A stretch of 47,890 bases of DNA from the NCBI GenBank assembly GCA_900320485.1, contig ONSO01000001.1, positions 1 to 47,890 of the forward strand, in the 5' to 3' direction. Position 1 is the first letter of the stretch. Each line of letters begins with the position of its first letter. This document shows, one piece after another, positions 23,694-31,581 of this stretch. The position numbers and the translations under genes are program-made. Source of the stretch: an uncultured Lachnospiraceae bacterium. GTDB lineage: Bacteria > Bacillota > Clostridia > Lachnospirales > Lachnospiraceae. The notes under the pieces were generated by a model. That model was not told where the DNA came from. It did not search any database and saw nothing but the letters and a program-made list of their open reading frames with translations.

Positions 23694-24722
23694 TCAGTTT
23701 AGTGCTTCTTTTAGAACGGTAAGATTCTTTTCCATGATGGACAGGTAGGTTACGCCTGAAGAGACATCCTTTGACGTTGTGGCCTGCATGGAATCCATGG
23801 TAAGGATCTGCTGATCCTTGGACTTTGTGTTGCGGACAATGGTCTCCGCGATGCGGTGATCCGTGCCTTCGATGGTCATGACGGCGCGAAGCTTGAGTTC
23901 ATCCACTTTATTTGAAAGGAACGTAATGGTCTCGAAGCTGGCCTCCGTCTCTGCGGAACAGCCCACAAAAGCGGCGTAATAGGAAAGACCATAGTCATCC
24001 GTCAGGTAGCGGAAAGGAAAACGGTCGCCAAAAAGAAGGGTTTTTACCGAGGCACCGGAGACGGCCTCCTGATATTGGGCATCCAATGCGCTAAGCTTTT
24101 CCTTGTAGGCCTTTGCATTGTCCTGATAGGTTTTCGCGTTGGCTGCATCAACGCTCTGCATGGCGTCTGAGATGGTTTGGACTAACGCAGACGCATTGCG
24201 AAGGGAGAGCCAGACGTGCTCATCATATTCGCCTTCCTCGTGGTCGTGATCGTGGTCATCCTCCTCGTGATCGGCATCTTCGTGATCGTCTCCTTCCTCA
24301 TGATCATGATCCGCCTGCATGCCCTCGACGATTTCATCTTCCTTGGCTGCATCGCCCAGGGACTCCAGCAGATTAATGACGATCATGTCTTTGTTAACGG
24401 CTTCCGCCAGGGCATCGTCCACCCACTCGTCGGATTCTCCGCCCACGTAAATGAACAGGTCACAGGTGGCAATCTTCATAACGTCGCTGGCCGTAGGTTG
24501 AAAGCTGTGGAGATCCACGCCGTTGTCAAGGAGCATGGTGACCTCCGCTCCGGCGGGATTTTCACCCAGTACGTTCATCACCCAGTCGTATTCGGGGAAG
24601 ATGGTAGTTACGATCTGAATCTTTTCATTTTTTGCCTTGCCGGAAGCATTTCCGGAACCACAGGCGGTAAGGCTGCCAAGGACCAGCAGGGCAGCAAGAA
24701 ATAAAGAAATATATTTTTTCAC
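23694..24722 (-). CDS. Zinc-binding lipoprotein of ABC uptake system (ZnuA/AdcA-like)
   Basis: The start is GTG at 24720-24722, with GGAGG 8 nt upstream; the frame is open further but without a start site. 342 residues. Lipobox LGSLTAC. Cluster A-I metal-binding fold: first His in GVDLHSFQPTASD, then a long His/Asp/Glu-rich loop (about residues 140-175), the second His in EYDEHVWLSL, and later acidic/His positions in DRFPFRYLTDDYG and EGTDHR. The His-rich loop is the mark of zinc rather than manganese binders. It delivers metal to the permease encoded downstream. Confidence 0.93.
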   Translation of the reverse strand: MKKYISLFLAALLVLGSLTACGSGNASGKAKNEKIQIVTTIFPEYDWVMNVLGENPAGAEVTMLLDNGVDLHSFQPTASDVMKIATCDLFIYVGGESDEWVDDALAEAVNKDMIVINLLESLGDAAKEDEIVEGMQADHDHEEGDDHEDADHEEDDHDHDHEEGEYDEHVWLSLRNASALVQTISDAMQSVDAANAKTYQDNAKAYKEKLSALDAQYQEAVSGASVKTLLFGDRFPFRYLTDDYGLSYYAAFVGCSAETEASFETITFLSNKVDELKLRAVMTIEGTDHRIAETIVRNTKSKDQQILTMDSMQATTSKDVSSGVTYLSIMEKNLTVLKEALN

Positions 24723-24827
24723 AAGTAAAACCTCCAAGTCTTTTAATAGATAAATTATATCAAAATCAAGCATCACAAAAAGACGGATTGCCTTAGGGGG
24801 CAAAATCCATCCCGGGAGGAGGTTTTT

Positions 24828-25169
24828 TCAATTATTCAAACGGATTTTTTCAGAGACAAGGGTTCCCTGAAGAAGAACCAAAGGGAAGAGCCTTATGCGG
24901 GTAAACAGAAAGAGAACGGGAATAATGACGGCAATGCAGACAGCCGCCCCCGCGCCGATCTGATGAAGCGTTTTTTCGCAAAGCTGAAGGCAAACGCAGA
25001 CCGGGCAGTCTTCACCCGTGCAATCGTGATCCGCCTCTTTGGCGATAAAGAAGGAGGAAAAAAGCACAAGAAAAGTAAGCGCCAGGCTCATGACGCCGGC
25101 GACTATGCGCATCCCGGCATGGGATCGCGGCATTGCTGATATTGTCTTGTTCTTTGAACCGAAAATCAT
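24828..25169 (-). CDS. Small two-span membrane protein with Cys/His loop, first gene of the metal operon
   Basis: The start is ATG at 25167-25169 with AAGGAGACGGAAA before it. The longer frame to 25205 would begin upstream of the expected transcription start. 113 residues: membrane segments at about 18-40 and 72-95, joined by EADHDCTGEDCPVCVCLQLCE, an extracytoplasmic loop rich in Cys, His and acidic residues. That loop could bind Zn2+ or Cu+. Not assigned to a named family. Its position directly behind the operon promoter and ahead of the binding protein suggests a role in metal uptake or sensing. Confidence 0.72.
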   Translation of the reverse strand: MIFGSKNKTISAMPRSHAGMRIVAGVMSLALTFLVLFSSFFIAKEADHDCTGEDCPVCVCLQLCEKTLHQIGAGAAVCIAVIIPVLFLFTRIRLFPLVLLQGTLVSEKIRLNN

Positions 25170-25205
25170 TTTCCGTCTCCTTAAGCTAACACGGGAACCG
25201 CTCAA

Positions 25206-25243
25206 ATTATATAACCGGAATTTTTATTTGTCAATTGACAAAT
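25206..25243 (-). promoter_or_regulatory. Consensus promoter with 18-bp palindrome at the -35 of the metal operon
   Basis: On the minus strand TTGACA (25229-25234), a 17-bp spacer and TATAAT (25206-25211) match the sigma-A consensus exactly. The perfect palindrome ATTTGTCAATTGACAAAT (25226-25243) covers the -35 box. A repressor bound there would block transcription; a zinc-responsive regulator is a reasonable guess but the sequence does not match a Zur or AdcR box that I know. The plus-strand copy of TTGACA inside the palindrome could also influence the divergent response-regulator gene. Confidence 0.75.
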
Positions 25244-25296
25244 GGGAAACCTAAGGGTACGCTAGATACAGTTATGATGAGCGGAGGCAGGAAAAA

Positions 25297-25962
25297 ATGA
25301 TCTTAGTGATAGAAGATGACGCAATGATCAATGGGCTGATCTGTAAGGTCCTGAAGGATCACGGTTATGAAACGGAGAGTGCGTTAGACGGCGCCGGCGG
25401 GGAGAGAATGGCGCTGGAAAAGGATTATGAGCTGATCCTTTTGGATCTTATGCTACCGGGAAAAACGGGGGAGGAGATCCTGACGGACGTCCGGAAGGTA
25501 AAGAGTACGCCGACCATTATCCTTTCGGCAAAAAATGAAGTCTATAACCGCATCGAACTGCTCAGGCTTGGGGCAGACGATTACGTTTGCAAGCCCTTTG
25601 ACGTGGACGAGGTCATGCTCCGCATCGAGGCCGTCCTTAGAAGAAGCGGCGCCGCCGGGCAGCCGTCCGTGATGGAATATAAGAACCTCCGGCTGGAAAA
25701 GGATTCAAAGCGCGTCTTTATCGGTGACAATGAGATTTCCTGCACGGCAATGGAATACGGCATTTTGGAGCTGATGCTGGCGAATCCCAACAAGGTCTTT
25801 TCCAAAAGAAATCTTTTTGAAAGCTTAACCGGAGAGGAATACTTAAGCGAGGACAATACCATGAACGTCCACGTAAGCAATCTTCGGAAAAAAATCGCAA
25901 AATATACGGAGGAACCCTATCTGGATACGGTTTACGGCATGGGGTACCGCCTCTCGAAATAA
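25297..25962 (+). CDS. OmpR-family response regulator
   Basis: 221 residues; ATG at 25297 behind GCGGAGGCAGG. Receiver domain with the acidic pair EDD near residue 6, phosphoacceptor Asp50 in LILLDLMLPG, Ser/Thr in IILSAKNE and Lys in CKPFDVDE. A winged-helix DNA-binding domain follows (ISCTAMEYGILELML ... NVHVSNLRKKI ... TVYGMGYRL). It should be phosphorylated by the kinase encoded at 27.8-28.8 kb and control the ABC transporter between them. Confidence 0.94.
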   Translation: MILVIEDDAMINGLICKVLKDHGYETESALDGAGGERMALEKDYELILLDLMLPGKTGEEILTDVRKVKSTPTIILSAKNEVYNRIELLRLGADDYVCKPFDVDEVMLRIEAVLRRSGAAGQPSVMEYKNLRLEKDSKRVFIGDNEISCTAMEYGILELMLANPNKVFSKRNLFESLTGEEYLSEDNTMNVHVSNLRKKIAKYTEEPYLDTVYGMGYRLSK

Positions 25963-25968
25963 GAAAAT

Positions 25969-25999
25969 ACGTGCCCGGGGACGTTTCCTGCGGGCACGT
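25969..25999. repeat. Hairpin after the response-regulator gene
   Basis: ACGTGCCC (25969-25976) and GGGCACGT (25992-25999) form an 8-bp stem around a GGGGACGTTTCCTGC loop, followed by an imperfect T-rich stretch. It may be a weak terminator. Its ends and GGGGAC core resemble a decayed copy of the 28-bp repeat of the 33-42 kb region. Confidence 0.45.
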
Positions 26000-26088
26000 A
26001 ATTCTTTAGTTTTTCTTTAAGATTGCTGAACGTTTTTCTTAAATTGACCGGGTATGATAGGCTTATCAAAAGGAAGGGAGCATGAAAG

Positions 26089-27015
26089 ATGCAGACGGAA
26101 ATCATATTAGAGACAAAGAATCTTTCAAAAAAGTTTGGCAACGTGCTTGCGCTGGACAACGTAAGCGTAACCTTAAAGAAAAATCACGTGTACGGTTTTA
26201 TCGGCGAGAACGGCGCCGGAAAAAGTACCTTTATGAAAATCATCTCCGGGCTGGCATTTCCGACCAGCGGAGAATTTGAGCTGATGGGGCAAAGCGATCC
26301 CAAGCAGATCGAACGGATGAGAAAGAACGTTGGGACCATGATCGAGCTGCCGACCCTGTATCCGGGATACACCATCCGCCAGAACGTGGAATTGCAGAGG
26401 ATCATCGTTGGAAACCCGGATGCTTCCGTGACGGACCGGGTGATCGAGATGGTAGGTCTGGAGAATGACAAGAACAAAAAAGCAAAGAACCTCTCCATGG
26501 GCATGAAGCAGCGACTTGGCATTGCCATCGCCATGGTGGGAAATCCCAAGCTTCTCATTCTGGATGAGCCCATCAACGGATTGGATCCCAAGAATATCGT
26601 GGCGCTGAGAAACCTTCTAAAGAAGCTGAGTGAGGAGAACGACGTAACGATCTTTGTTTCCAGCCACATTTTAAGCGAGCTGTTCCTCCTGGCAACTGAT
26701 TTCATCTTTATCCATAAGGGCCGGATCATTGAGCGGGCTACCCACGAGGAAATCGAGGAAAAGTGCAGCCAGTACGTCTCCATTAAGACGGAGAACATGC
26801 CGGAGACCGTGACAACCCTGGAAAAGGATTTCCCGGAGCTGGAGTATAAGGTGATCGCAGACGATGCCATCAAGGTCTTTGCAAAGCCGGAGATCAAGAC
26901 AGACATTTCAAGAAGCCTTATGAAGGCCGGAATTGTGATCACGGAATTATCCGTAAAGGAACAGACGCTGGAAGAATACTTTATGACCATCACGGGAGGA
27001 AACGAAAATGCTTAA
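26089..27015 (+). CDS. ABC transporter ATP-binding protein (BcrA-like)
   Basis: 308 residues. Walker A GENGAGKST, signature LSMGMKQRLGIA, Walker B LLILDEPINGLDP and switch His in SSHILSE are intact, and the C-terminal about 90 residues form the extension typical of BcrA-type ATPases of bacitracin or lantibiotic export and immunity. The start is ATG 26089 with AAGGAAGGGAG 8-11 nt before it. It overlaps the permease gene by 8 bp. The neighbouring response regulator and kinase suggest induction by an extracellular peptide. Confidence 0.92.
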   Translation: MQTEIILETKNLSKKFGNVLALDNVSVTLKKNHVYGFIGENGAGKSTFMKIISGLAFPTSGEFELMGQSDPKQIERMRKNVGTMIELPTLYPGYTIRQNVELQRIIVGNPDASVTDRVIEMVGLENDKNKKAKNLSMGMKQRLGIAIAMVGNPKLLILDEPINGLDPKNIVALRNLLKKLSEENDVTIFVSSHILSELFLLATDFIFIHKGRIIERATHEEIEEKCSQYVSIKTENMPETVTTLEKDFPELEYKVIADDAIKVFAKPEIKTDISRSLMKAGIVITELSVKEQTLEEYFMTITGGNENA

Positions 27016-27709
27016 TCAGATGAAAGTGGAAAATTATAAATTTGTACGCTCTGCCTTTTTTTGGCTCGCTTTATTATTTATGACGGTTGTGGGGATATAC
27101 AATGGATTTAAGTGGGACGTTACTGCTCAGGTCAGGGACATGAACCTCCCGTTTGAACAGGCTCTGCCGGATATGTCATTTGTGTTTATGCCGGCGCTGT
27201 TTACGGCGTGGTTTATCGGTTACGGCTTCAGCACCAGAACAATTCTCCACGAGATAGCTACGGGTGCCTCCAGATTTTCCGTGATCGTGGCAAGAATCTT
27301 TCCGGTGATTGTCGCAAGTATTTTATTTCACGCTTCCTACGTCTTTTTTACGGAGTTGTCCTTAGGCTTAAAAATAGGCTTTGAAAGCCTTCAATTAAGC
27401 AACGTTCACTTGACGTGGATCGGCACGGTACTGCTTCAGATCATTGCGCTTGAGTGCTTTTTTATCCTGATCGGCTTTCTTTGCTGCAATCTTTACGTTG
27501 GACTTGTCATATCCGTAATAGCGGCGTTCACGCTGGTTAACGTATTTCGAAATATTTTTAGAGACGCAGCCTGGTATAAGTATTCCTTCTTTCATTTTGT
27601 TGAGACGGCGGATCTTTCTGAGATGCATATCTGCTGCATTGTTGCAATAATTAGCATTGTTGCACTGGTAAGCCTGACGTATCTTGCTTTCAGAAAGAGA
27701 GAAATCTGA
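27008..27709 (+). CDS. ABC-2 type permease
   Basis: 233 residues with six hydrophobic segments, the first at FFWLALLFMTVVGIYNGF and the last at IVAIISIVALVSLTYLAF. Small ABC-2 permeases of this size pair with BcrA-type ATPases. Translationally coupled to the ATPase gene before it. Only one permease gene is present, so it would act as a homodimer. Confidence 0.85.
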   Translation: MLNQMKVENYKFVRSAFFWLALLFMTVVGIYNGFKWDVTAQVRDMNLPFEQALPDMSFVFMPALFTAWFIGYGFSTRTILHEIATGASRFSVIVARIFPVIVASILFHASYVFFTELSLGLKIGFESLQLSNVHLTWIGTVLLQIIALECFFILIGFLCCNLYVGLVISVIAAFTLVNVFRNIFRDAAWYKYSFFHFVETADLSEMHICCIVAIISIVALVSLTYLAFRKREI

Positions 27710-27777
27710 TCCATCTTTGCAAATTCGCCGGAACGTGGTAATCTCATTATAAGTAAGAAGGAAAGGAGGACAAGGTC

Positions 27778-28758
27778 ATGTTTGTGGTAAGCACGATTTT
27801 GCTTGCAGGCATTGTCCTCTTTTTGTGCCTGAAACTCTTTTCCGTCAAAAAAGAGATGAGAAGGATCACGGAGGACCTTAAGGCAAACGATGGCGAAAGC
27901 AACGTAAGCGTTGATTTTGTGGACCGGGATCTCCAAAAGATGGTTCTCGAGATCAATCATTTATATGAACGCATTCTCCGGATCAGGGCAAATAATAAGG
28001 AAGAGGAGAAGATGATCCGGGAATCCATCTCCATGATCTCCCATGACATGCGGACGCCCCTGACGTCCATCATCGGCTATCTTCAGGTAGCCAAAAAGTC
28101 CCAGGACAAGGAAGAGATCCTGCAAAATCTGGACGTGGCACTGGAGCGTGCGAAATACTTAAACCGCCTGGTGAATGATTTCTTTGAGATTTCCCTGATC
28201 GAATCCGGGCAGCTAAGCGGAAAGCCGGAGCGGGTGAACGTCAGTGAGCTGATCTGTGAGGAGATCCTTGCGGAGAGTCCCGAAATTGACAAAAGGGGCA
28301 TTGAACCTGTGTTCCGGCAGGCGGACGAAAACGTGTACGTAACGGCGGACCGGAAAATGTTGGCAAGGGTGATCCAAAACCTGACTTCCAACGCCGTGAA
28401 GTATTCCAGTGGCAGGCTGGAATTCCGGCTTAAGGAGCTTGCGGGAACGTCCCGCATAGCCATGACGATCATAAGCAGCACGACGCAGGCCATTGAAACG
28501 GATAAGATTTTCCAGAGATTTTATAAAGAGGACTCCGCCAGGTCAAAAGGCGGCGCCGGTCTTGGACTCTATATCGTGAAATGCTTTGTGGAGAGCATGA
28601 ACGGAACCGTCCGGGCCGAGAAGGAAGGGGAAGAATTTCGCATCATCGTGGAGCTGGAGCAGGGAAAGGAGACCGTGCGGCTTGACAAAGTAAATCAGGC
28701 GCTGAGGATGTTTGGCATGGAAACGGTTCCGGGTGAGATGGACAGAGAGGATTTGTAA
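27778..28758 (+). CDS. Sensor histidine kinase with a single N-terminal membrane segment
   Basis: 326 residues. One membrane span (STILLAGIVLFLCLKLF) and almost no extracellular part, as in intramembrane-sensing kinases. The phospho-accepting His89 is in ISHDMRTPLTSI; the N box is QNLTSNAVKYS and the G2 box GAGLGLYIVK. The usual DxGxG motif is replaced by ISSTTQAIETDKIF, so ATP binding relies on the other boxes, as in some Firmicutes kinases. AAAGGAGGACAAGGTC precedes the ATG. With no sensing domain, it probably reads the state of the adjacent ABC permease, as BceS-type kinases do; this is inference. Confidence 0.9.
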   Translation: MFVVSTILLAGIVLFLCLKLFSVKKEMRRITEDLKANDGESNVSVDFVDRDLQKMVLEINHLYERILRIRANNKEEEKMIRESISMISHDMRTPLTSIIGYLQVAKKSQDKEEILQNLDVALERAKYLNRLVNDFFEISLIESGQLSGKPERVNVSELICEEILAESPEIDKRGIEPVFRQADENVYVTADRKMLARVIQNLTSNAVKYSSGRLEFRLKELAGTSRIAMTIISSTTQAIETDKIFQRFYKEDSARSKGGAGLGLYIVKCFVESMNGTVRAEKEGEEFRIIVELEQGKETVRLDKVNQALRMFGMETVPGEMDREDL

Positions 28759-28825
28759 CGTGGGCAGAAAGGGAAAAGTACTCCTTTGGCGGGTGGTACA
28801 AGGGTTGTTTCCGCACACCTGGTCA

Positions 28826-28877
28826 TTATACAATTACAGTGATTACGGTGATTATAGTGATTGATTATAGTGATTCA
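28826..28877. repeat. Short direct repeats of GTGATTAY
   Basis: Five occurrences of GTGATT, mostly followed by AC or AT, lie within about 45 bp immediately upstream of the leader promoter at 28890. They could be regulator half-sites or slippage products. Confidence 0.5.
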
Positions 28878-28889
28878 CGGAAAGATGTC

Positions 28890-28924
28890 TTGACAGTTTC
28901 CGCGGGCGTATGTTATCATACGCC
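28890..28924 (+). promoter_or_regulatory. Promoter overlapped by a 20-bp perfect palindrome
   Basis: TTGACA at 28890-28895 and TATCAT at 28914-28919 with an 18-bp spacer. The palindrome GGCGTATGTTATCATACGCC (28905-28924) covers the -10 box, a typical repressor position. Transcription should begin near 28926, immediately before GTAACCAAA. Confidence 0.75.
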
Positions 28925-28959
28925 TGTAACCAAATAAAAAATCGTAGGAGGTGATCAAC

Positions 28960-29031
28960 GTGAATGGAAAAAATAGAATGAAGTTTTACGAAATGTCTGA
29001 TATATCGTTGATCACGCAAATTGCTTTTTAG
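28960..29031 (+). CDS. 23-residue leader peptide
   Basis: GTG at 28960 follows TAGGAGGTGATC, which matches the anti-Shine-Dalgarno of 16S rRNA along its whole length, 8 nt from the start. The peptide begins MNGKNRMKFYEM and ends DISLITQIAF before TAG at 29029-29031. Sixteen bases later comes a strong terminator. An over-strong ribosome site on a tiny frame ahead of a terminator and an ATPase gene points to translation-coupled attenuation. No run of a single amino acid codon is seen, so amino-acid starvation sensing is less likely than ribosome stalling by an inhibitor. A tiny overlapping ATG frame at 28964 is less well placed. Confidence 0.6.
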   Translation: MNGKNRMKFYEMSDISLITQIAF

Positions 29032-29046
29032 ATTTAGATGATCATT

Positions 29047-29074
29047 GGCGCATCCGGCATGGATGCGCCTTTTT
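29047..29074 (+). terminator. Intrinsic terminator within the leader
   Basis: GGCGCATCC (29047-29055), a 5-nt loop, GGATGCGCC (29061-29069) and a T run. A perfect 9-bp stem located after the leader peptide and about 100 bp before the ATPase start. Confidence 0.9.
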
Positions 29075-29176
29075 ATTTCAAAGCTTCATTCTTTCCGGTT
29101 TGGTTACGGTTTCAGGTGGGCTGGTAGCTTTCCGAATTAATTCGGGAACCGTATGTTAGAAAGGATGATGTGTAGA

Positions 29177-30994
29177 ATGAGTGATTTTAAGAGTATTTTG
29201 ATAAAAATGCAAGGGCAGAGCAAAACAAATCTGCGCTGGTTGTACGTGGATGCTTTTTCGAAAAACACGGATTGTATTGAGGATGAGATGGTTTTTACTT
29301 ACGGATCCACGGCCTTTTGGTTTCAGGGAACGGGAAGGCGCAATCCGGAAAGGATTGTCATGATGGTTGCACTTCCCGTAGATGCAAGGAAAGAAGATTC
29401 CATTCCGGTCTCAACATATTTGTTAAATAAGATCGTGCCGATTGTTAAGGCTTGGACGGAGCAAAACGGAAATGACAATAAGGAACGCGAGAAGGCAAAG
29501 TTTTTTGTGCAGGATCCGGGCAATCGCATGCTTCGCCGAAATGGCATCATTTATGATGAGGCTAGGGGAAAATTCGTTTTGCGTCTGTTGTTTCAGGTTC
29601 CGCTGATCAATGCGGTTTCGGTGAATGGTAAGGCGTCGTACCGGGGAGTTAAGGAGATTCTGGACCTTTTGGAGGAGGTAATTCATTCGCTGGACGTGGC
29701 GGAGCTTCAGACTTACGTTCGCACTTATCGCCGTCAGCAACAGATCAGGAGCTACTTAAAGGCAAACGGATACTGCGCTTTTATTGCGAACGGCAGCATT
29801 CTTCCGAGGCAGAAGGATGGTGACGAACCCATGCAGGGGGCGATTCCCTTTGTTTCGCCGAAGGAAAGTGAGATCGCCATTGAGTTATCGGATGGTGATG
29901 TCATGGAGGAGTATGGATCAGGTCGTGAGGTGAAAACGATAGGGCGAACCATTATCCGCGGCATGGGGATTCCCTGTGGCATTACGGTGATCACGGGGGG
30001 CGGATACTCCGGAAAATCTACGCTTTTGGATGCCCTGGAGGCAGGCATTTATGATCACGTGCCGGGGGATGGACGGGAATTCGTGATTTCCGAGAAAAGT
30101 GCACTCAAGGTTTATGCAGAGGACGGGAGACCCGTGACAGAGCTGAATCTGTCAGCGTTTTTCAAATTCTTGCCGGGGAAGCCGCTTTCCTCGTTTTCGA
30201 CGGATCACGCCAGCGGAAGCGTTTCGCAGGCGAGCAATATCCTAGAGGCAGTTTGCGGCGGGTCACGCCTGCTCCTCATCGATGAGGATAAGAGTGCGAC
30301 GAACTTTATGATCCGGGATCGCATGATGCGGTTGCTTGTGGAGGATGAGCCGATCATTCCCTTTACGGAGCGCGTTAAGGAGCTATGGAAGGAGAGGGGA
30401 GTTTCCACTATCCTTGTCATCGGCGGATCGAGCGAGTACCTGCGCCTGGCGGATCAGGTCATTTTGATGAAGGATTTCAGTCCCCGCATGATCACGGGAG
30501 AGGTAAAAACCCTTCTGCAAGCCGAAAGGGACGATTTGCGGAAAGGACGGGAGCTGTTAAAGGTCATGGGAATGCATGAAACAGCGGAGGATTCAAAGGA
30601 TTTACAACCGGCATCGTGGGTTTTTTCAAGAAGGCTGATGGTCAGGGAGACCTCGCAGCCCTTCCTGCTCTTTCAAACCGTGGAGACGGAGAATGAAAAG
30701 AAGGTCATATTAGATGACTATTCTGCAGACGTCACAATGCTCACGGCTCTTTCCACTCATGAACAGCTCTGCACCCTGACCGTTGTCATGGAGCGACTTC
30801 TTACGGATCCGGAGGGAATGAGCAGGGAAATCCTGGAGAACGTACAGGATTTTTTGGAGGATCTCCTGGTCAGGGGAAGAACCGGATCCCTCATGCCGGA
30901 GACCCAAAGCTGGTTTTATGAGGAGATCCGGCCGCTGGATGCGCTCTGCTGCATCAATCGCATGCGCGGGGCGGAGTTCATGGCAGAAAGGTGA
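29177..30994 (+). CDS. ABC-class ATPase of the COG3044 / PF09818 type
   Basis: The ATG at 29177 has AAAGGATG about 10 nt before it; in-frame ATGs at 29153, 29165 and 29168 are alternatives. About 605 residues. Walker A GGGYSGKST lies near residues 275-283, an ABC-like DHASGSVSQASNILEAV block follows, and Walker B is LLLIDEDKSATNFM (Asp369, Glu370). The SSEYLRLADQVI and MKDFSPR segments match the family pattern. The family (predicted ATPases of the ABC class) has no established function and no membrane segments. Expression is probably controlled by the leader-peptide attenuator upstream, which by analogy with ABC-F and methyltransferase genes hints at translation stress; that is inference. Confidence 0.88.
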   Translation: MSDFKSILIKMQGQSKTNLRWLYVDAFSKNTDCIEDEMVFTYGSTAFWFQGTGRRNPERIVMMVALPVDARKEDSIPVSTYLLNKIVPIVKAWTEQNGNDNKEREKAKFFVQDPGNRMLRRNGIIYDEARGKFVLRLLFQVPLINAVSVNGKASYRGVKEILDLLEEVIHSLDVAELQTYVRTYRRQQQIRSYLKANGYCAFIANGSILPRQKDGDEPMQGAIPFVSPKESEIAIELSDGDVMEEYGSGREVKTIGRTIIRGMGIPCGITVITGGGYSGKSTLLDALEAGIYDHVPGDGREFVISEKSALKVYAEDGRPVTELNLSAFFKFLPGKPLSSFSTDHASGSVSQASNILEAVCGGSRLLLIDEDKSATNFMIRDRMMRLLVEDEPIIPFTERVKELWKERGVSTILVIGGSSEYLRLADQVILMKDFSPRMITGEVKTLLQAERDDLRKGRELLKVMGMHETAEDSKDLQPASWVFSRRLMVRETSQPFLLFQTVETENEKKVILDDYSADVTMLTALSTHEQLCTLTVVMERLLTDPEGMSREILENVQDFLEDLLVRGRTGSLMPETQSWFYEEIRPLDALCCINRMRGAEFMAER

Positions 30995-31028
30995 TCTCTT
31001 CGGCCGAAAAAAATTTTTTAAAAAAGTT

Positions 31029-31056
31029 TGTAACGAATCTTTGATCCGTCCGTCTA
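31029..31056 (+). promoter_or_regulatory. ECF-type promoter of the sigma factor operon
   Basis: TGTAAC at 31029-31034 and CGTCTA at 31051-31056 are separated by 16 bp. This AAC/CGTC pattern is the usual ECF sigma recognition sequence, so the operon is probably transcribed by its own sigma factor. Confidence 0.75.
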
Positions 31057-31092
31057 ATCGATGAGATCACAGAAAGGAAAGCACGGAAGTAC

Positions 31093-31581
31093 ATGGATAA
31101 GAACACCGCCGAAAAACTGTATGAAGCTTTTTACGTGAAGGTGTTTTCTTACGTAATGACACTCACAAGGGATCATAACGATGCCATGGAGATCACCCAG
31201 GAAGCCTTTTTCAGGGCCATCTCCACGGAGCATGAGTTTCGCGGCGAGAGCGAGAGCTTTACCTGGCTCTGCGCCATCGCCAAGAACCTCTTTATCGATG
31301 AGACGCGGCGCAAGTCCCGGTTTGAAGACGCACCGCTTGATGAGCAGCCGGATACGAAGAAAAGCTTTGAGAAAAGCCTGATGGACGCTGATACGTCCAT
31401 ACGGATCCACCGGATCCTTCACAACATGGAAGAACCCTACAAAGAAGTATTCCAGCTTCGGGTGTTTGGAGAATTATCCTTCAAGGAGATAGGCTCTATC
31501 TTTGGAAAGACGGAAACCTGGGCCCGGGTGACCTACCACCGTGCGAGAATCATGATCAAAGAAAGGATGGATGAGTCATGA
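31093..31581 (+). CDS. ECF-family RNA polymerase sigma factor
   Basis: 162 residues. Region 2 is at residues 1-75 (LYEAFYVKVFSYVMTLTRDHNDAMEITQEAFFRA ... WLCAIAKNLFIDETRR) and region 4 at 105-160 (EPYKEVFQLRVFGELSFKEIGSIFGKTETWARVTYHRAR). A SigV/SigW-like extracytoplasmic-function sigma factor that redirects RNA polymerase under envelope stress. The downstream gene overlaps it (ATGA) and encodes its likely anti-sigma factor. Confidence 0.94.
   Translation: MDKNTAEKLYEAFYVKVFSYVMTLTRDHNDAMEITQEAFFRAISTEHEFRGESESFTWLCAIAKNLFIDETRRKSRFEDAPLDEQPDTKKSFEKSLMDADTSIRIHRILHNMEEPYKEVFQLRVFGELSFKEIGSIFGKTETWARVTYHRARIMIKERMDES

Larger units (their letters stand above)
28926..29107 (+). ncRNA. Structured attenuator-like leader of the ABC-class ATPase gene
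   Basis: The region from the predicted 5' end to beyond an intrinsic terminator shows three long pairings besides the terminator: GTAACCAAA (28926-28934) with TTTGGTTAC (29099-29107); GTGATCAACG (28951-28960) with CGTTGATCAC (29006-29015); and GAATGAAG (28976-28983) with CTTCATTC (29084-29091). The second pairing covers the leader ribosome site and start and is incompatible with the third. A leader peptide lies within. This is the layout of a ribosome-controlled or ligand-controlled attenuator. No known riboswitch class was recognised. Confidence 0.6.

Noticed and set aside
28926-29107. Known riboswitch or T-box in the ATPase leader
   Set aside because: No T-box specifier or TGGNACC-like motif and no conserved core of a riboswitch class that I know could be found.
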